Positions 28,729 to 37,554 are shown, numbered from the stretch's first letter. The stretch is 46,609 nt of DNA from Streptomyces dysideae (GCF_001514305.1 NZ_KQ949127.1:5712-52320); one strand, 5' to 3'. The notes: generated from the letters alone by a model not told the origin. Made by a program: numbers and translations.

Positions 28729-31722
28729 TCAGGCCGCTTGTACCGGACTCAGCAACGCGCGTACGGCCGTGGCCTCCGGAGAGCCCAGCTCCTCGTAGAT
28801 GCGGAGCGCCTCGTGCCAGCACACCTGGGCGCGATCGGTCTGCCCGATGCCGGTGAGGGCGTGCCCCAGGACCGTGAGGACGTTGCCGCGTCGCCACTCG
28901 CCTCCGATGCCGCGCAGCACGGTGAGGGCCATCTCGGCGTTGGTGGCCGCGTTGGCGGAGCGCCGTGCGGCGAGGTCGACCTCGGCCAGGCGGAACAGGG
29001 TCATGCCCTCCCACAGTCGCTGGCGGCTGTCGCGGAAGACCTCCAGCGCTTCGTGCAGCCGGTCCGCGGCGGAATCGCGCTGGTTGCTCTGGGTGAGCGC
29101 CATGCCCAGTGCGTAGCGTCCGTTCGCGCCGCGCATGGAGTTCCCCATGGCGTCGTAGATGTCTATGCCCTGCCGGGCCAGGGCGACCGCGCTCTGGGTC
29201 CGTCCGGTGGCCAGATGGATACGGGACAGGTTGCACAACGCGCTGGCCTCGCCCGGGCGGTCGCCCAGCGTGCGGAAGTGCTGGATGGCCTGGGAGAGGT
29301 GCTCCTCACCGTCCGCGTTGCGGCTCTGGTACAGCGCGATGATGCCGCGCGCGTTACGGGCCCAGCAGACGGGCAGCAGGTCGTCGGCCTCCTCGGCGAG
29401 GCGGATGACCTGTTCGGCCTCCTGGTCGGCCATGTCGAAGCGCCCGCCGTCGACGTGCGCATGGGCCAGCGTCATCAGGGCGCGGGCTTCGACCCGCGGT
29501 ACGTCGACCTGTCGTGCGGCCTCCAGCAGGGCCCTCGCCGTGGCCTCGTACTCCCTGGAGTTGGCGCCCGACTCCGAGATGTCGAGCGCGGCCCACAGCA
29601 GGTCGATGGCCCGCCGCAGGGTGCCCGGCCGGCCGGCGGACTGGCGGGCCAGCGCCAGCAGGCAGTTCGCCTCGGTGTAGAGCCAGTCCCGCGCGGCGCT
29701 GCGGTGGGCGAACACCAGGCCCGGGTGTTCCGTGGCGGTCAGATGATCCACCAGCCGGTCCCCCGGCCGCTCGATCGCGTAGACCCCGGCCGCCGTCGCC
29801 AGACAGAAGTCCAGCAGCCGCGACATCGCCGCCTCCCGCTCACCCGGCGGATGCTCGTCCCGTTCGGCGCACGCACGCGCGTAGAGCCGGACCAGATCGT
29901 GGTAGCGGTAGCGGCCGGGCGCCGCCGACTCCAGGAGGGACGTGTCGACGAGGGACTCCAGCAGGTCCTCCGCGTCCTCCACCGGCAGATCCAGCACGGC
30001 CGCGGCCGCGGCCAGGGAGATGTCCGGGCCGTCCGCCAGGCCCAGCAGCCGGAACGCCCGTGCCTGGGCCGGCTCCAGGGCGCCGTAGCCGAGTTCGAAG
30101 GTCGCCTTCACCGCCAGGTCGCCGGCCTGGAGTTCGTCCAGGCGGCGGCGTTCGTCGGCGAGCTTCGCCGCCAGGACCGAGACCGTCCAGGTGCGCCGGG
30201 CCGCCAGGCGGGACGCCGCGATACGGATCGCGAGGGGCAGGAAGCCGCACGCCGCGACCACGTCCAGGGCCGCCTCCCGCTCCGAGGCCACCCGTTCCCG
30301 GCCCACGATCTTCGTGAACAGCGACAGCGCCTCGTCCGGTGACATCACGTCCAGGTCGACCAGATGCGCCCCGGCGAGGTCCACCATGCGCACCCGCGAG
30401 GTGACGAGGGCCGCGCAGCCCTCCATGCCCGGCAGCAGCGGGCGTACCTGTGCCGCGTCCTTCGCGTTGTCCAGCAGGACCAGCACCCGGCGGCCGTCCA
30501 GGACCGAGCGGTACAGCGCCGAGCGTTCCTCCAGGGAGTCCGGGATCGCCGAGTCCGCGGTGCCCAGGGCGCGGAGGAAGGAGCCGAGCACCGTCTCCGG
30601 TTCCGCCGCCCGCGGGCCCGCGCCCTGGAGGTCGACGTACAACTGGCCGTCGGGGAAGGCCGTCCGGGTCTGGTGGGCGATGTGGACCGCGAGGGTGGTC
30701 TTGCCGACGCCTCCGATGCCCGCCAGCGCCGAGACCGCCATCACGCGGCCCTCCGCGGAGGCCAGGACCGCGCTCAGTTCCGCCACGAAGGATGCGCGGC
30801 CGGTGAAGTCCGGGACCGTCGCCGGGAGTTGGGCGGGCCGGACCGGGGCCGGGGCCGGTTCGGACCTGGGGGACGACGGTTCGGCCAGGCCGGGATCCGC
30901 CTGGAGGATGCGCTGCTGGAGCTCGCGGAGTCCCGGACGCGGGTCCACACCCAGCTCGTCTGCCAGGAGGCGGCGGGTGTCGGCGTAGACCGCCAGGGCC
31001 TCCGCCTGCCGTCCGCTGCGGTACAGCGCCAGCATCAGCAGCTCGCGCAGGCGTTCACGCAGGGGGTGGGCCGCCGTCAGCGCCGTCAGTTCCGACACCG
31101 CCTCTGCGTGGCAGCCCTGCTCCAGGTCCATGTGGAGGCGGGATTCCAGGAGTTGGAGCCGCCACTCCTCCAGGCGGACGCGCTGCGCCTCCGCGTACGG
31201 GCCCGGTACGCCGGCCAGCACCTCCCCGTCCCACAGGGACAGGGCGCGGGCCAGGGCGTCGCGCGCCTGGCACAGTTTCCCGGCGTTCCGCGCCTTCTCC
31301 GCCTCGGCCGCCAGGTCCTGCGCCACCGCCACGTCCAGCGCACCGTCGGCCAGTCCGCGCACCGCGTACCCGCCGGACTCGCTGACCAGGACGCCGGCGT
31401 CCAGGATCTTGCGCAGCCGGGACGCGTACGTGCGGACCGCCGCCAGCGCCTGGGACGGCGGTTCGTCGCCCCACAGGGCGTCGATCAGCTCGTGCGCGGT
31501 CGCCGTCCGGCCCTCGCGCAGCAGCAGGGCCGCGAGCAGGGCGCGCTGCTGGGGGGAGCCGGTGCTGAGCGGCTCCGCACCCCGCCAGGCACGCACCGGA
31601 CCGAGCACGCCGAAGCGCAACGCCGCCGGCTCCTGCGAGCCGGGACGCCTCTGCGCCGGCACACGCCCGGCGGCGGAGCCGCTGTCGGCCGAGGCCTCCG
31701 GCACCTGCGCTCCACCGTTCAT
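28729..31722 (-). CDS. afsR: AfsR-like SARP regulator with NB-ARC and TPR domains
   Basis: A 997-aa cytoplasmic activator with the AfsR architecture. An OmpR-like winged helix (about 33-110, LRFGVLGPVRAWRG...) leads into a bacterial transcriptional activation domain (about 115-260). An NB-ARC ATPase follows, with Walker A GIGGVGKTTLAVH near 325, VLVLLDNAKDA and a late LPLAIRIAA. C-terminal TPR repeats span about 600-990. AfsR activates afsS after phosphorylation by AfsK, linking Ser/Thr kinase signalling to antibiotic production. ATG 31722 has AGGGGGAC upstream; the frame extends to 31749. The afsS-like gene lies directly downstream. Confidence 0.9.
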   Translation of the reverse strand: MNGGAQVPEASADSGSAAGRVPAQRRPGSQEPAALRFGVLGPVRAWRGAEPLSTGSPQQRALLAALLLREGRTATAHELIDALWGDEPPSQALAAVRTYASRLRKILDAGVLVSESGGYAVRGLADGALDVAVAQDLAAEAEKARNAGKLCQARDALARALSLWDGEVLAGVPGPYAEAQRVRLEEWRLQLLESRLHMDLEQGCHAEAVSELTALTAAHPLRERLRELLMLALYRSGRQAEALAVYADTRRLLADELGVDPRPGLRELQQRILQADPGLAEPSSPRSEPAPAPVRPAQLPATVPDFTGRASFVAELSAVLASAEGRVMAVSALAGIGGVGKTTLAVHIAHQTRTAFPDGQLYVDLQGAGPRAAEPETVLGSFLRALGTADSAIPDSLEERSALYRSVLDGRRVLVLLDNAKDAAQVRPLLPGMEGCAALVTSRVRMVDLAGAHLVDLDVMSPDEALSLFTKIVGRERVASEREAALDVVAACGFLPLAIRIAASRLAARRTWTVSVLAAKLADERRRLDELQAGDLAVKATFELGYGALEPAQARAFRLLGLADGPDISLAAAAAVLDLPVEDAEDLLESLVDTSLLESAAPGRYRYHDLVRLYARACAERDEHPPGEREAAMSRLLDFCLATAAGVYAIERPGDRLVDHLTATEHPGLVFAHRSAARDWLYTEANCLLALARQSAGRPGTLRRAIDLLWAALDISESGANSREYEATARALLEAARQVDVPRVEARALMTLAHAHVDGGRFDMADQEAEQVIRLAEEADDLLPVCWARNARGIIALYQSRNADGEEHLSQAIQHFRTLGDRPGEASALCNLSRIHLATGRTQSAVALARQGIDIYDAMGNSMRGANGRYALGMALTQSNQRDSAADRLHEALEVFRDSRQRLWEGMTLFRLAEVDLAARRSANAATNAEMALTVLRGIGGEWRRGNVLTVLGHALTGIGQTDRAQVCWHEALRIYEELGSPEATAVRALLSPVQAA

Positions 31723-31874
31723 CGCCGTCCCCCTAGGTTCCCTGAACAACCCTGCCAGTTTGCCTTGTTCACGGCAGATGCGTCAGCCGTGGGAGACACC
31801 GCTCACAGGTGGACGCGCGGGAAATCACAGTGCCCTCACTCCCTCTCCCCATCCAGAAGCCCCGACCCACATAG

Positions 31875-31903
31875 CTGACGGACCGTCAGATCGGCGCTAC
31901 CGT
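31875..31903 (+). promoter_or_regulatory. Regulon operator, site 9, with leaderless promoter
   Basis: CTGACGGACCGTCAG (31875-31889) overlaps a CTGACG -35-like hexamer. TACCGT (31898-31903) lies 17 bp further on, and its last T is 8 positions before the A of ATG 31911. Confidence 0.6.
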
Positions 31904-31910
31904 GGCCCAC

Positions 31911-33143
31911 ATGGACACCCAAGCGACGTTTCCGCTGATCATCTCGGTCGACGACCACACCGTGGAGCCCGCTCATGTGTGGCAGGACCGGCTTCCGAAG
32001 AAGTACCTCGACACCGGGCCGCGCATCGTCCGCGCCCCACTGAAGGAGATGACCTTCCTCGGCGGCCGCTTCAAGCCCGTGATGGGCCGGGAAGGGGATG
32101 ACGGGCCTGTGGGTGACTGGTGGGTCTACGAGGATCTGCACCGGCCGATCACCCGGCTCGACACCGCCGTCGGCTACAGCAGGGACGAGATCAAGCTCGA
32201 GGTCATCACGTACGAGCAGATGCGGCCGGGGTCGTACGACGTCCCGCAGCGCCTCGCCGACATGGACGTCAACCACGTCCAGTCCGCCCTCTGCTTCCCG
32301 ACCTTCCCGCGCTTCTGCGGCCAGACCTTCACCGAGGCCGAGGACCACGAGCTGGGCCTCCTGTGCGTCCAGGCCTACAACGACTGGATGGTGGAGGAGT
32401 GGTGCGGGCCCGACGCGCGCGGGCGGCTCATACCGCTCACCCTCATCCCCCTCTGGGACGCCGAGCTCGCCGCAGCCGAGGTCCGGCGCAACGCCGCCCG
32501 CGGCGTCCGTGCCGTCGCCTTCTCCGAGATACCCCCGCACCTCGGGCTGCCCTCCGTCCACACCGACGACTGGGACCCCTTCCTCGCCGCCTGCGACGAG
32601 ACCGGCACCGTCATCGCCATGCACATCGGCTCCAGCAGCCGTATGCCCTCCACCTCCGCCGACGCCCCGCCCGCCGTCGGCTCCACCATCACCTTCGCCA
32701 ACTGCTGCTTCTCGATGGTCGACTGGCTGATGAGCGGGAAGCTGGAGCGCTTCCCGAACCTCAGAATCATGTACGCGGAGGGGCAGATCGGCTGGATCCC
32801 CTACATCCTCGAACGCGCCGACGTGGTGTGGGAGGAGAACCGCGGCTGGGGCGGTGTCGCCGACAAGGTCCACCGGCCGCCGTCCGAGGTCTTCGCCGAG
32901 CATGTCTACGGCTGCTTCTTCGACGACGCCTTCGGGCTGCGGAGTCTGGATTCCATCGGGGTCGGCAACGTGCTGTACGAGACCGACTACCCGCACTCCG
33001 ACTCCACCTGGCCGAAGTCCCGGGAGGTCGGCGAGGCGCAGATGGGGCATCTGGACGCCGACGTGGTGGAGCGGATCGTACGGGGGAACGCGATCGAGCT
33101 GCTGGGCCTCACGCCTGACGGTCTCTGGGACGGCCCGAGGTGA
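31911..33143 (+). CDS. Amidohydrolase_2-family metal-dependent hydrolase/decarboxylase
   Basis: A 410-aa TIM-barrel protein of the amidohydrolase-2 family, related to ACMSD and resorcylate decarboxylases. The N-terminal strand has SVDDHTVEP in place of the usual HxH, then ALCFPTFPRFCGQTF near 125. HIGSSS near 245 supplies a metal-ligand His, and ETDYPHSDSTWP near 360 the conserved Asp and His. Related proteins in actinobacteria lie in steroid or cyclic-acid degradation clusters. ATG 31911 is preferred over GTG 31902 because it fits the leaderless TACCGT-N7-ATG pattern and no ribosome site is visible. It is coupled to the next gene. Confidence 0.83.
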   Translation: MDTQATFPLIISVDDHTVEPAHVWQDRLPKKYLDTGPRIVRAPLKEMTFLGGRFKPVMGREGDDGPVGDWWVYEDLHRPITRLDTAVGYSRDEIKLEVITYEQMRPGSYDVPQRLADMDVNHVQSALCFPTFPRFCGQTFTEAEDHELGLLCVQAYNDWMVEEWCGPDARGRLIPLTLIPLWDAELAAAEVRRNAARGVRAVAFSEIPPHLGLPSVHTDDWDPFLAACDETGTVIAMHIGSSSRMPSTSADAPPAVGSTITFANCCFSMVDWLMSGKLERFPNLRIMYAEGQIGWIPYILERADVVWEENRGWGGVADKVHRPPSEVFAEHVYGCFFDDAFGLRSLDSIGVGNVLYETDYPHSDSTWPKSREVGEAQMGHLDADVVERIVRGNAIELLGLTPDGLWDGPR

Positions 33144-34066
33144 TCGAGTACGGCATCCAACTCCCCGTGCAGTCCCAGAGCACGATCTACGCCGAGGGCT
33201 GGGAAGCCGGTGCCGGGGCCGACGACCTGCTCGACATCGCCCGTACCGCCGACCGCGCCGGCTTCGCCTACCTCGCCTGCTGTGACCACGTCGGCATCCC
33301 GCGCCGGCTCGCGGCCGCGATGAGCACGGTCTGGTACGACCCCGTCGCGACCCTCGCCTTCCTCGCCGCCGCCACCGAACGCGTCCGGCTGCTCAGCCAT
33401 GTCGCCGTCGTCGGGCTACGGCATCCCCTGCTCACCGCCAAGCAGTACGCCACCCTCGATCACCTGTCGGGCGGTCGCCTGATCCTCGGGGTCGGGGCCG
33501 GACATGTGCGGGAGGAGTTCGAGGCGTTGGAGGTGGACTTCGAGCGGCGGGGGTCCGTGCTCGACGAGAGCATCGACGCCCTGCGCGCCGCCCTCGGGCC
33601 CGACGAGTTCCCCGAACACCACGGCAAGCTCTATGACTTCGAGGGCCTCGGGCAGTGCCCCCGGCCCGCACAGCCGCACCTGCCCCTCTGGGTCGGCGGC
33701 TCCTCGCCCGCCGCCGTACGGCGGGCCGCGCTCAAGGGCGACGGGTGGCTGCCGCAGGGGGACCCGCGGGACCGGCTGCCGGGGCAGATCGCCCGGCTGC
33801 GGCGGCTGCGGGAGGAGGCGGGGGTGGACCGGCCCTTCGTGGTGGGCGCGATCACCGAGCCGCTGTACGTGGGTGAGCCGGGCTGGGACGTCGGGCGCCG
33901 CACGCTCAGTGGCGCCCCCGAGATGCTCGCCGAGTCGCTGCGGGTGTACCGGGCGATGGGCGTGCACCAGATCCAGGTGCGGTTCCGGAGCCGGGAGCGC
34001 GCTGAACTCACCGACCAGATGGCCGCGTTCGGCGCGGAGGTGGGGCCGCACCTCTCGGAACGGTAA
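33140..34066 (+). CDS. LLM-class (luciferase-like) F420/FMN-dependent oxidoreductase
   Basis: A 308-aa TIM-barrel oxidoreductase. Typical elements are IARTADRAGFAYLACCDHV near residue 33, LAAATERVRLLSHVAVVGLRHPLLTAKQYATLDHLSGGRLILGVGAG (about 75-120), and PLWVGGSSPAAVRRAA near 180. Proteins of this class use F420 or FMNH2; the flavin reductase of the same regulon may serve it. GTG 33140 overlaps the amidohydrolase stop (GTGA), so both are expressed from operator site 9. Confidence 0.85.
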   Translation: MIEYGIQLPVQSQSTIYAEGWEAGAGADDLLDIARTADRAGFAYLACCDHVGIPRRLAAAMSTVWYDPVATLAFLAAATERVRLLSHVAVVGLRHPLLTAKQYATLDHLSGGRLILGVGAGHVREEFEALEVDFERRGSVLDESIDALRAALGPDEFPEHHGKLYDFEGLGQCPRPAQPHLPLWVGGSSPAAVRRAALKGDGWLPQGDPRDRLPGQIARLRRLREEAGVDRPFVVGAITEPLYVGEPGWDVGRRTLSGAPEMLAESLRVYRAMGVHQIQVRFRSRERAELTDQMAAFGAEVGPHLSER

Positions 34067-34224
34067 CGAAGGGCCGCCGTGCGCCGTTGCCGTCTCCGGC
34101 CCCGGACATGTGATCCCGTGATGACGGGCCGTTATTCACGCCGGTCAGGGTCAGGAATGTGCGGCAAAAACCGGGGAGGCCGTATGTCTGTTTCCGTTCG
34201 ATTGGTGATATTCGACCTGGGAGT

Positions 34225-34254
34225 TTGACACTTCGGGGGCGGAACTCGATATTT
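34225..34254 (+). promoter_or_regulatory. Promoter of the secreted protein at 34325
   Basis: A perfect TTGACA (34225-34230) is followed by 18 bp and an ATATTT hexamer (34249-34254) in an AT-richer intergenic region. The 34067-34324 gap also holds a small CCCGT/ACGGG hairpin (34115-34128), perhaps the end of the upstream operon. Confidence 0.5.
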
Positions 34255-34324
34255 CTTACTGGCGGGTAATGAGGCAGTACACCGCTTGAGAGCAGCCTCG
34301 GCTGCGGCGAAAGGGAAAGATCGA

Positions 34325-35200
34325 GTGACGCAGAACACATTATGGTCGCGGATTCGTGCCCGCAGGGTGACGGCGGTGGGCGCAGCCCTGGTGAGCGCGG
34401 TCGCGAGCCTCGCGCTGGCGCAGCCCGCCCAGGCCGGCCCCGGCGGTGCCGTCAACATCCGTGGTCAGGAGTCCTGGGACACCGACCGGATGATGTCGCG
34501 TGTCTGCGGCACCGACGGCGACACCGGCTACCAGGACTGGTACGTCAACATCGCGACCGGCGAACTCCGTGACCACGCGTCCTGGCGCAAGGCGCCGGTG
34601 TGGCACAAGGACGACGGCAAGTGGACGCTGCAGCCGGGGTGGGAGCGCTTCGAGGGCCGCTGCGAGTACCCCGTGGCCGCCAGCTGGACCTACCGCGACG
34701 ACTGGCGGCGCATCAGTGAGACCCGCACCAACTGCACCGACAGCGGCTACCAGCTGATGCTGGCCCGCGACTACTCGACCTCGACGTCGTACACCCACAC
34801 CGTGGGCGGTTCCACCAGCGCCACGGCCTCCATCGGCAGCTGGTTCGGCGTATCGGCCGAGGCGAACTACAGCTATTCCTGGGCCATCGCGGATTCGGTG
34901 GGCGTCTCCCACACTGATTTGATCGACATCGGCCCCCGGAAGACCGCCTGGATCGAGGCAAGCCCCACGAAACGCGTGGTGCGTGTGAATCCGGTCTTCA
35001 AGGTCGAGTCCTATACCTGGAACCCGACCGGAAAGCGTGCGGACGTGGTGGACGTCAATACCTGGCGAGGCCGCGGTTATGACCGGATTTACTCGTACGG
35101 CAACTACATCGACGGCGTTGCCGATGAACTCAAGAAGGACGGAACGCCGAAAATGACGTTCCGGAAGAAGGACCGGTCCGCCGGGAGCGAGTGCGACTGA
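34325..35200 (+). CDS. Secreted protein resembling aerolysin/ETX-MTX2 beta-pore-forming proteins (first of three)
   Basis: A 291-aa exported protein. The signal peptide has RIRARR, a hydrophobic stretch and a probable AQA cleavage near residue 37. The mature part has four Cys and a long alternating Ser/Thr-rich region (about 145-195: DYSTSTSYTHTVGG, ATASIGSWFGVSAEANYSYSW) ending in an IGPRKTAWIEASP segment. This order, an amphipathic insertion strand and then a Pro-containing strand, recalls ETX/MTX2 and aerolysin-type toxins. The family call is pattern-based. GTG 34325 follows AAAGGGAAAG. Codon 6 is the rare TTA (34340-34342), implying bldA tRNA dependence. Confidence 0.7.
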   Translation: MTQNTLWSRIRARRVTAVGAALVSAVASLALAQPAQAGPGGAVNIRGQESWDTDRMMSRVCGTDGDTGYQDWYVNIATGELRDHASWRKAPVWHKDDGKWTLQPGWERFEGRCEYPVAASWTYRDDWRRISETRTNCTDSGYQLMLARDYSTSTSYTHTVGGSTSATASIGSWFGVSAEANYSYSWAIADSVGVSHTDLIDIGPRKTAWIEASPTKRVVRVNPVFKVESYTWNPTGKRADVVDVNTWRGRGYDRIYSYGNYIDGVADELKKDGTPKMTFRKKDRSAGSECD

Positions 35201-35306
35201 CCCTCCCTGAGGTTCCTGCCCCTCTTTGAAGTTTTGAACATGTCCACGCCGGTTCCCGTATGTACGGACGTACGGACGTCATGGCTCCGGCGGAAGGACA
35301 CGTGCT

Positions 35307-35942
35307 GTGCGATCCTCCCAGCGAATCTCCGTCGCCCTCGCTTGTACGGAGGGCGAGTGGCCGCACGACGACTGGCCGGCCCCGGACGACCGGTACGTGG
35401 GCCGGGTCGTGCGCCTGGACCCGCCTTTCCGGGTGCCCGAGGACGTGGATGTCGTCGTGCTGCGGTGCGAGGAACCGGCGGAGGGGCTAAGTGAGTTGGG
35501 GGCGACCGGCGGGATTCCGGTGATCGTGATCAGCCCTGGCCGGGACACCAGGACCATCGTCGAGGTGTTCCGCGGCGGGGCCGGATATCTGGTCGAGGGG
35601 GACTACTGCACCTGCATGCTCTCCTCGGCCGTCGTCGGCGCCACCGTCGGGCACACCTATCTGTCCCCGGCGGCGTGCGCGGCCCTGCGGGAGGGGGCCC
35701 GGCAACTGTCCACGGCGGAGGCGGCCATGGAGCGGCTGCGGGCGCTGCTCTCGCCCCGCGAGCGGCAGATCATGGAGCTGCTGTCGACCGGTCTCGGCGC
35801 ACAGGAGATCGGCCTGCGCTTACGGCTGAGCGAGAAGACCGTCCGCAACAACCTCAGCAACATCTACGCCAAGCTCGATGCCCGGGGGAGCACGGACGCG
35901 GTCCTGAGGTGGCTGGGAGCCGCGCCCGTGCTTCGCACCTGA
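35307..35942 (+). CDS. LuxR-type response regulator with degenerate receiver
   Basis: A 211-aa DNA-binding protein. The C-terminal LuxR helix-turn-helix is clear (LSPRERQIMELLSTGLGAQEI, LRLSEKTVRNNLSNIYAKL). The N-terminal 120 residues follow the receiver fold, with VDVVVLRCEEP and GIPVIVISPGRDTRTIVEVFRGGAGYLVEGD. The strand that should carry the phospho-acceptor Asp reads VVVLRCEEP, so it is probably a pseudo-receiver not controlled by a histidine kinase. GTG 35307 has GGAAGGA upstream. Codon 172 is TTA (35820-35822). It lies between secreted-protein genes and may control them. Confidence 0.82.
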   Translation: MRSSQRISVALACTEGEWPHDDWPAPDDRYVGRVVRLDPPFRVPEDVDVVVLRCEEPAEGLSELGATGGIPVIVISPGRDTRTIVEVFRGGAGYLVEGDYCTCMLSSAVVGATVGHTYLSPAACAALREGARQLSTAEAAMERLRALLSPRERQIMELLSTGLGAQEIGLRLRLSEKTVRNNLSNIYAKLDARGSTDAVLRWLGAAPVLRT

Positions 35943-35958
35943 GAACAGACTGCTCTGT

Positions 35959-36750
35959 CTACTGCGCCTGAATCTCCGACAGCGGGATTTCCACGTCGGT
36001 GACGTTCTCACCGCCCTCGCCGAATCCAGGTTCCGTCCTGAGGGCGCGTGTGGAGTTCTGGAGCCCGGCGGCCTGGGGAGTTCCGCACTTCACATTGCGC
36101 AGCCAGAGGCGGCCGTCGGGAGTGCCGTTCGTCAGGATCTGCGGATAGAAGACGTGAACGGTGGCGGCTCCCTCGCTGGGGGAGAAGAACACGGTCTGGC
36201 CGTCCTGCGCCTCCTTGTAGGTGGCGCGCAGGAATCCGCTCACGTCGGTGCGCTTGTGGGACCACATGAAGAAGGCGATGTGGTCCGCCTTCACCGTGTC
36301 GCTTCTGCTGAAGGAGAACGAGGACGTGGTGTCGTCACGCTTGATGTTGAATTCCTGCGTGGCGAATTTGACGCCGATCTCGAAGACCGAGTTCCCCAGC
36401 TTCGTGCTGCCGTCCGTGTTGAAGCCGTCCTCCAGCTGAATGACGCGTGTCACGGACGCCGTGCCGCTGAAGGTCTTCGTCGCCGCGGAGCTGATTCCGC
36501 AGTTGTCGGTCACCGTGGTGACCCGTTCGTTGGGGCCGAGGCTGTTGGCCTTGTGCTGGACGGGGACGAACTCGCAGTTCTCCAACGTGTCCGAGTCCGT
36601 ACGGCAGTCGGTGGCCACCTCGTCGGGGGTTGCGGCGCCCGCGCTGTACATCAGCGGGACGGCCAGTCCGAGGGCGGCGACCGGCGCCAGGGCGAGGGTG
36701 ATGCGCTTCTTCTTGCTCCGGTGGCTTCCGCTGCGGCCGGCGCGTGTCAT
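35959..36750 (-). CDS. Secreted protein with ETX/MTX2-like pattern (second of three)
   Basis: A 263-aa exported protein. The signal peptide is strongly basic (RSGSHRSKKKR) with a hydrophobic stretch to SAGAA. The mature region has paired Cys near the N-terminus (TDCRTDSDTLENCEF). A beta-rich middle carries FSGTASVTRVIQLEDGFNT, LGNSVFEIGVKFATQEFNI and TTSSFSFSRSDTVKADHIAFF, the alternating pattern of aerolysin-like insertion and stem strands. The C-terminus is polar. ATG 36750 has AGGAGA. It lies 60 bp downstream of the third protein on the same strand, so they form an operon, and is convergent with the LuxR gene by 16 bp. Confidence 0.7.
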   Translation of the reverse strand: MTRAGRSGSHRSKKKRITLALAPVAALGLAVPLMYSAGAATPDEVATDCRTDSDTLENCEFVPVQHKANSLGPNERVTTVTDNCGISSAATKTFSGTASVTRVIQLEDGFNTDGSTKLGNSVFEIGVKFATQEFNIKRDDTTSSFSFSRSDTVKADHIAFFMWSHKRTDVSGFLRATYKEAQDGQTVFFSPSEGAATVHVFYPQILTNGTPDGRLWLRNVKCGTPQAAGLQNSTRALRTEPGFGEGGENVTDVEIPLSEIQAQ

Positions 36751-36810
36751 GGAGTGTCTCCTGTACAGGGGTTGTGGGGGCGAAGTGCCAGGTCATCCGG
36801 TTCGAGCGGG

Positions 36811-37554
36811 TCAGCAGTCCTCGAGTACGGCCTTGGTGGTGCCGTCCACGAGCCCGGGCGCGCCCGCGGCTCCCGGCCGGATGACCGGACCCTCGACGAC
36901 GTCCGGCGCCACGAAGTTCTGCTCGGGGGAGGGGTTCACGGCGAAGCTCCCGGGATTGGCGTCGATACGCACCCGCCATTCGCCGGTCATGCGCTGCATC
37001 TTCGGCGTGAACGTCACGTGCAGGACCTTGCCGACGGGGACTTCCCGCTGTTCGGACTCGCTGGCGGTGGCCGTCTTGATGGTCATGTCCAGCGTGCCTT
37101 TGTGCTTCACCCAGCCGCCGCTCAGGGCTCCGAAGAGACCGCCGAGGGCGCCCTGCTGGGTCGCGGTGTACTTGCCCTGGCCCTGGCCCACCGCCTTCGA
37201 GAACTCGGTGGTCACCTTCGACGGTTCGGTGGCGTTCGGCTCGCAGTTCGGGAAGTCGATGGTGACCTTCTCCGTGGGGCCGTCGAAGGTCTCGAACTTC
37301 GTCTCGACGAAATCACAGTTGTCGGACTCGAAACTGGGGCCGGCAATCGGATGGCCACCGAAATCGAAGATGTCCTGCTCTTTACCGTTGAGTACCTTCG
37401 CCCTTTCGCACAACCTCATGATCTGCTCCGGCGTCTTCTCCTCGGCGGCGTTGGCCGACGGCAGCAGCACGGTGACGACGGCCGCGCCGGTCGCGAGCGA
37501 TGCCCCGATCGCGACGTATCGGACCTTCCTGTTCCTGAAGCTCCTCTTGCCCAT
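36811..37554 (-). CDS. Secreted protein with ETX/MTX2-like pattern (third of three)
   Basis: A 247-aa exported protein. The signal segment is RNRKVRYVAIGASL, with cleavage probably after PSANA near residue 36. The mature region has NCEPNATEPSKVTTEFSKA, then a Gly/Ala-rich QQGALGGLFGALSGGW amphipathic stretch, LDMTIKTATASESEQREVP, and VLHVTFTPKMQRMTGEWRVRI. Ser/Thr strands, a putative membrane-inserting loop and a VPxGK-HVTF strand are what ETX/MTX2 proteins show, and this is the best match of the three. ATG 37554 has AAGGAGAGAG upstream. First gene of the two-gene leftward operon. No immunity gene is obvious. Confidence 0.7.
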   Translation of the reverse strand: MGKRSFRNRKVRYVAIGASLATGAAVVTVLLPSANAAEEKTPEQIMRLCERAKVLNGKEQDIFDFGGHPIAGPSFESDNCDFVETKFETFDGPTEKVTIDFPNCEPNATEPSKVTTEFSKAVGQGQGKYTATQQGALGGLFGALSGGWVKHKGTLDMTIKTATASESEQREVPVGKVLHVTFTPKMQRMTGEWRVRIDANPGSFAVNPSPEQNFVAPDVVEGPVIRPGAAGAPGLVDGTTKAVLEDC

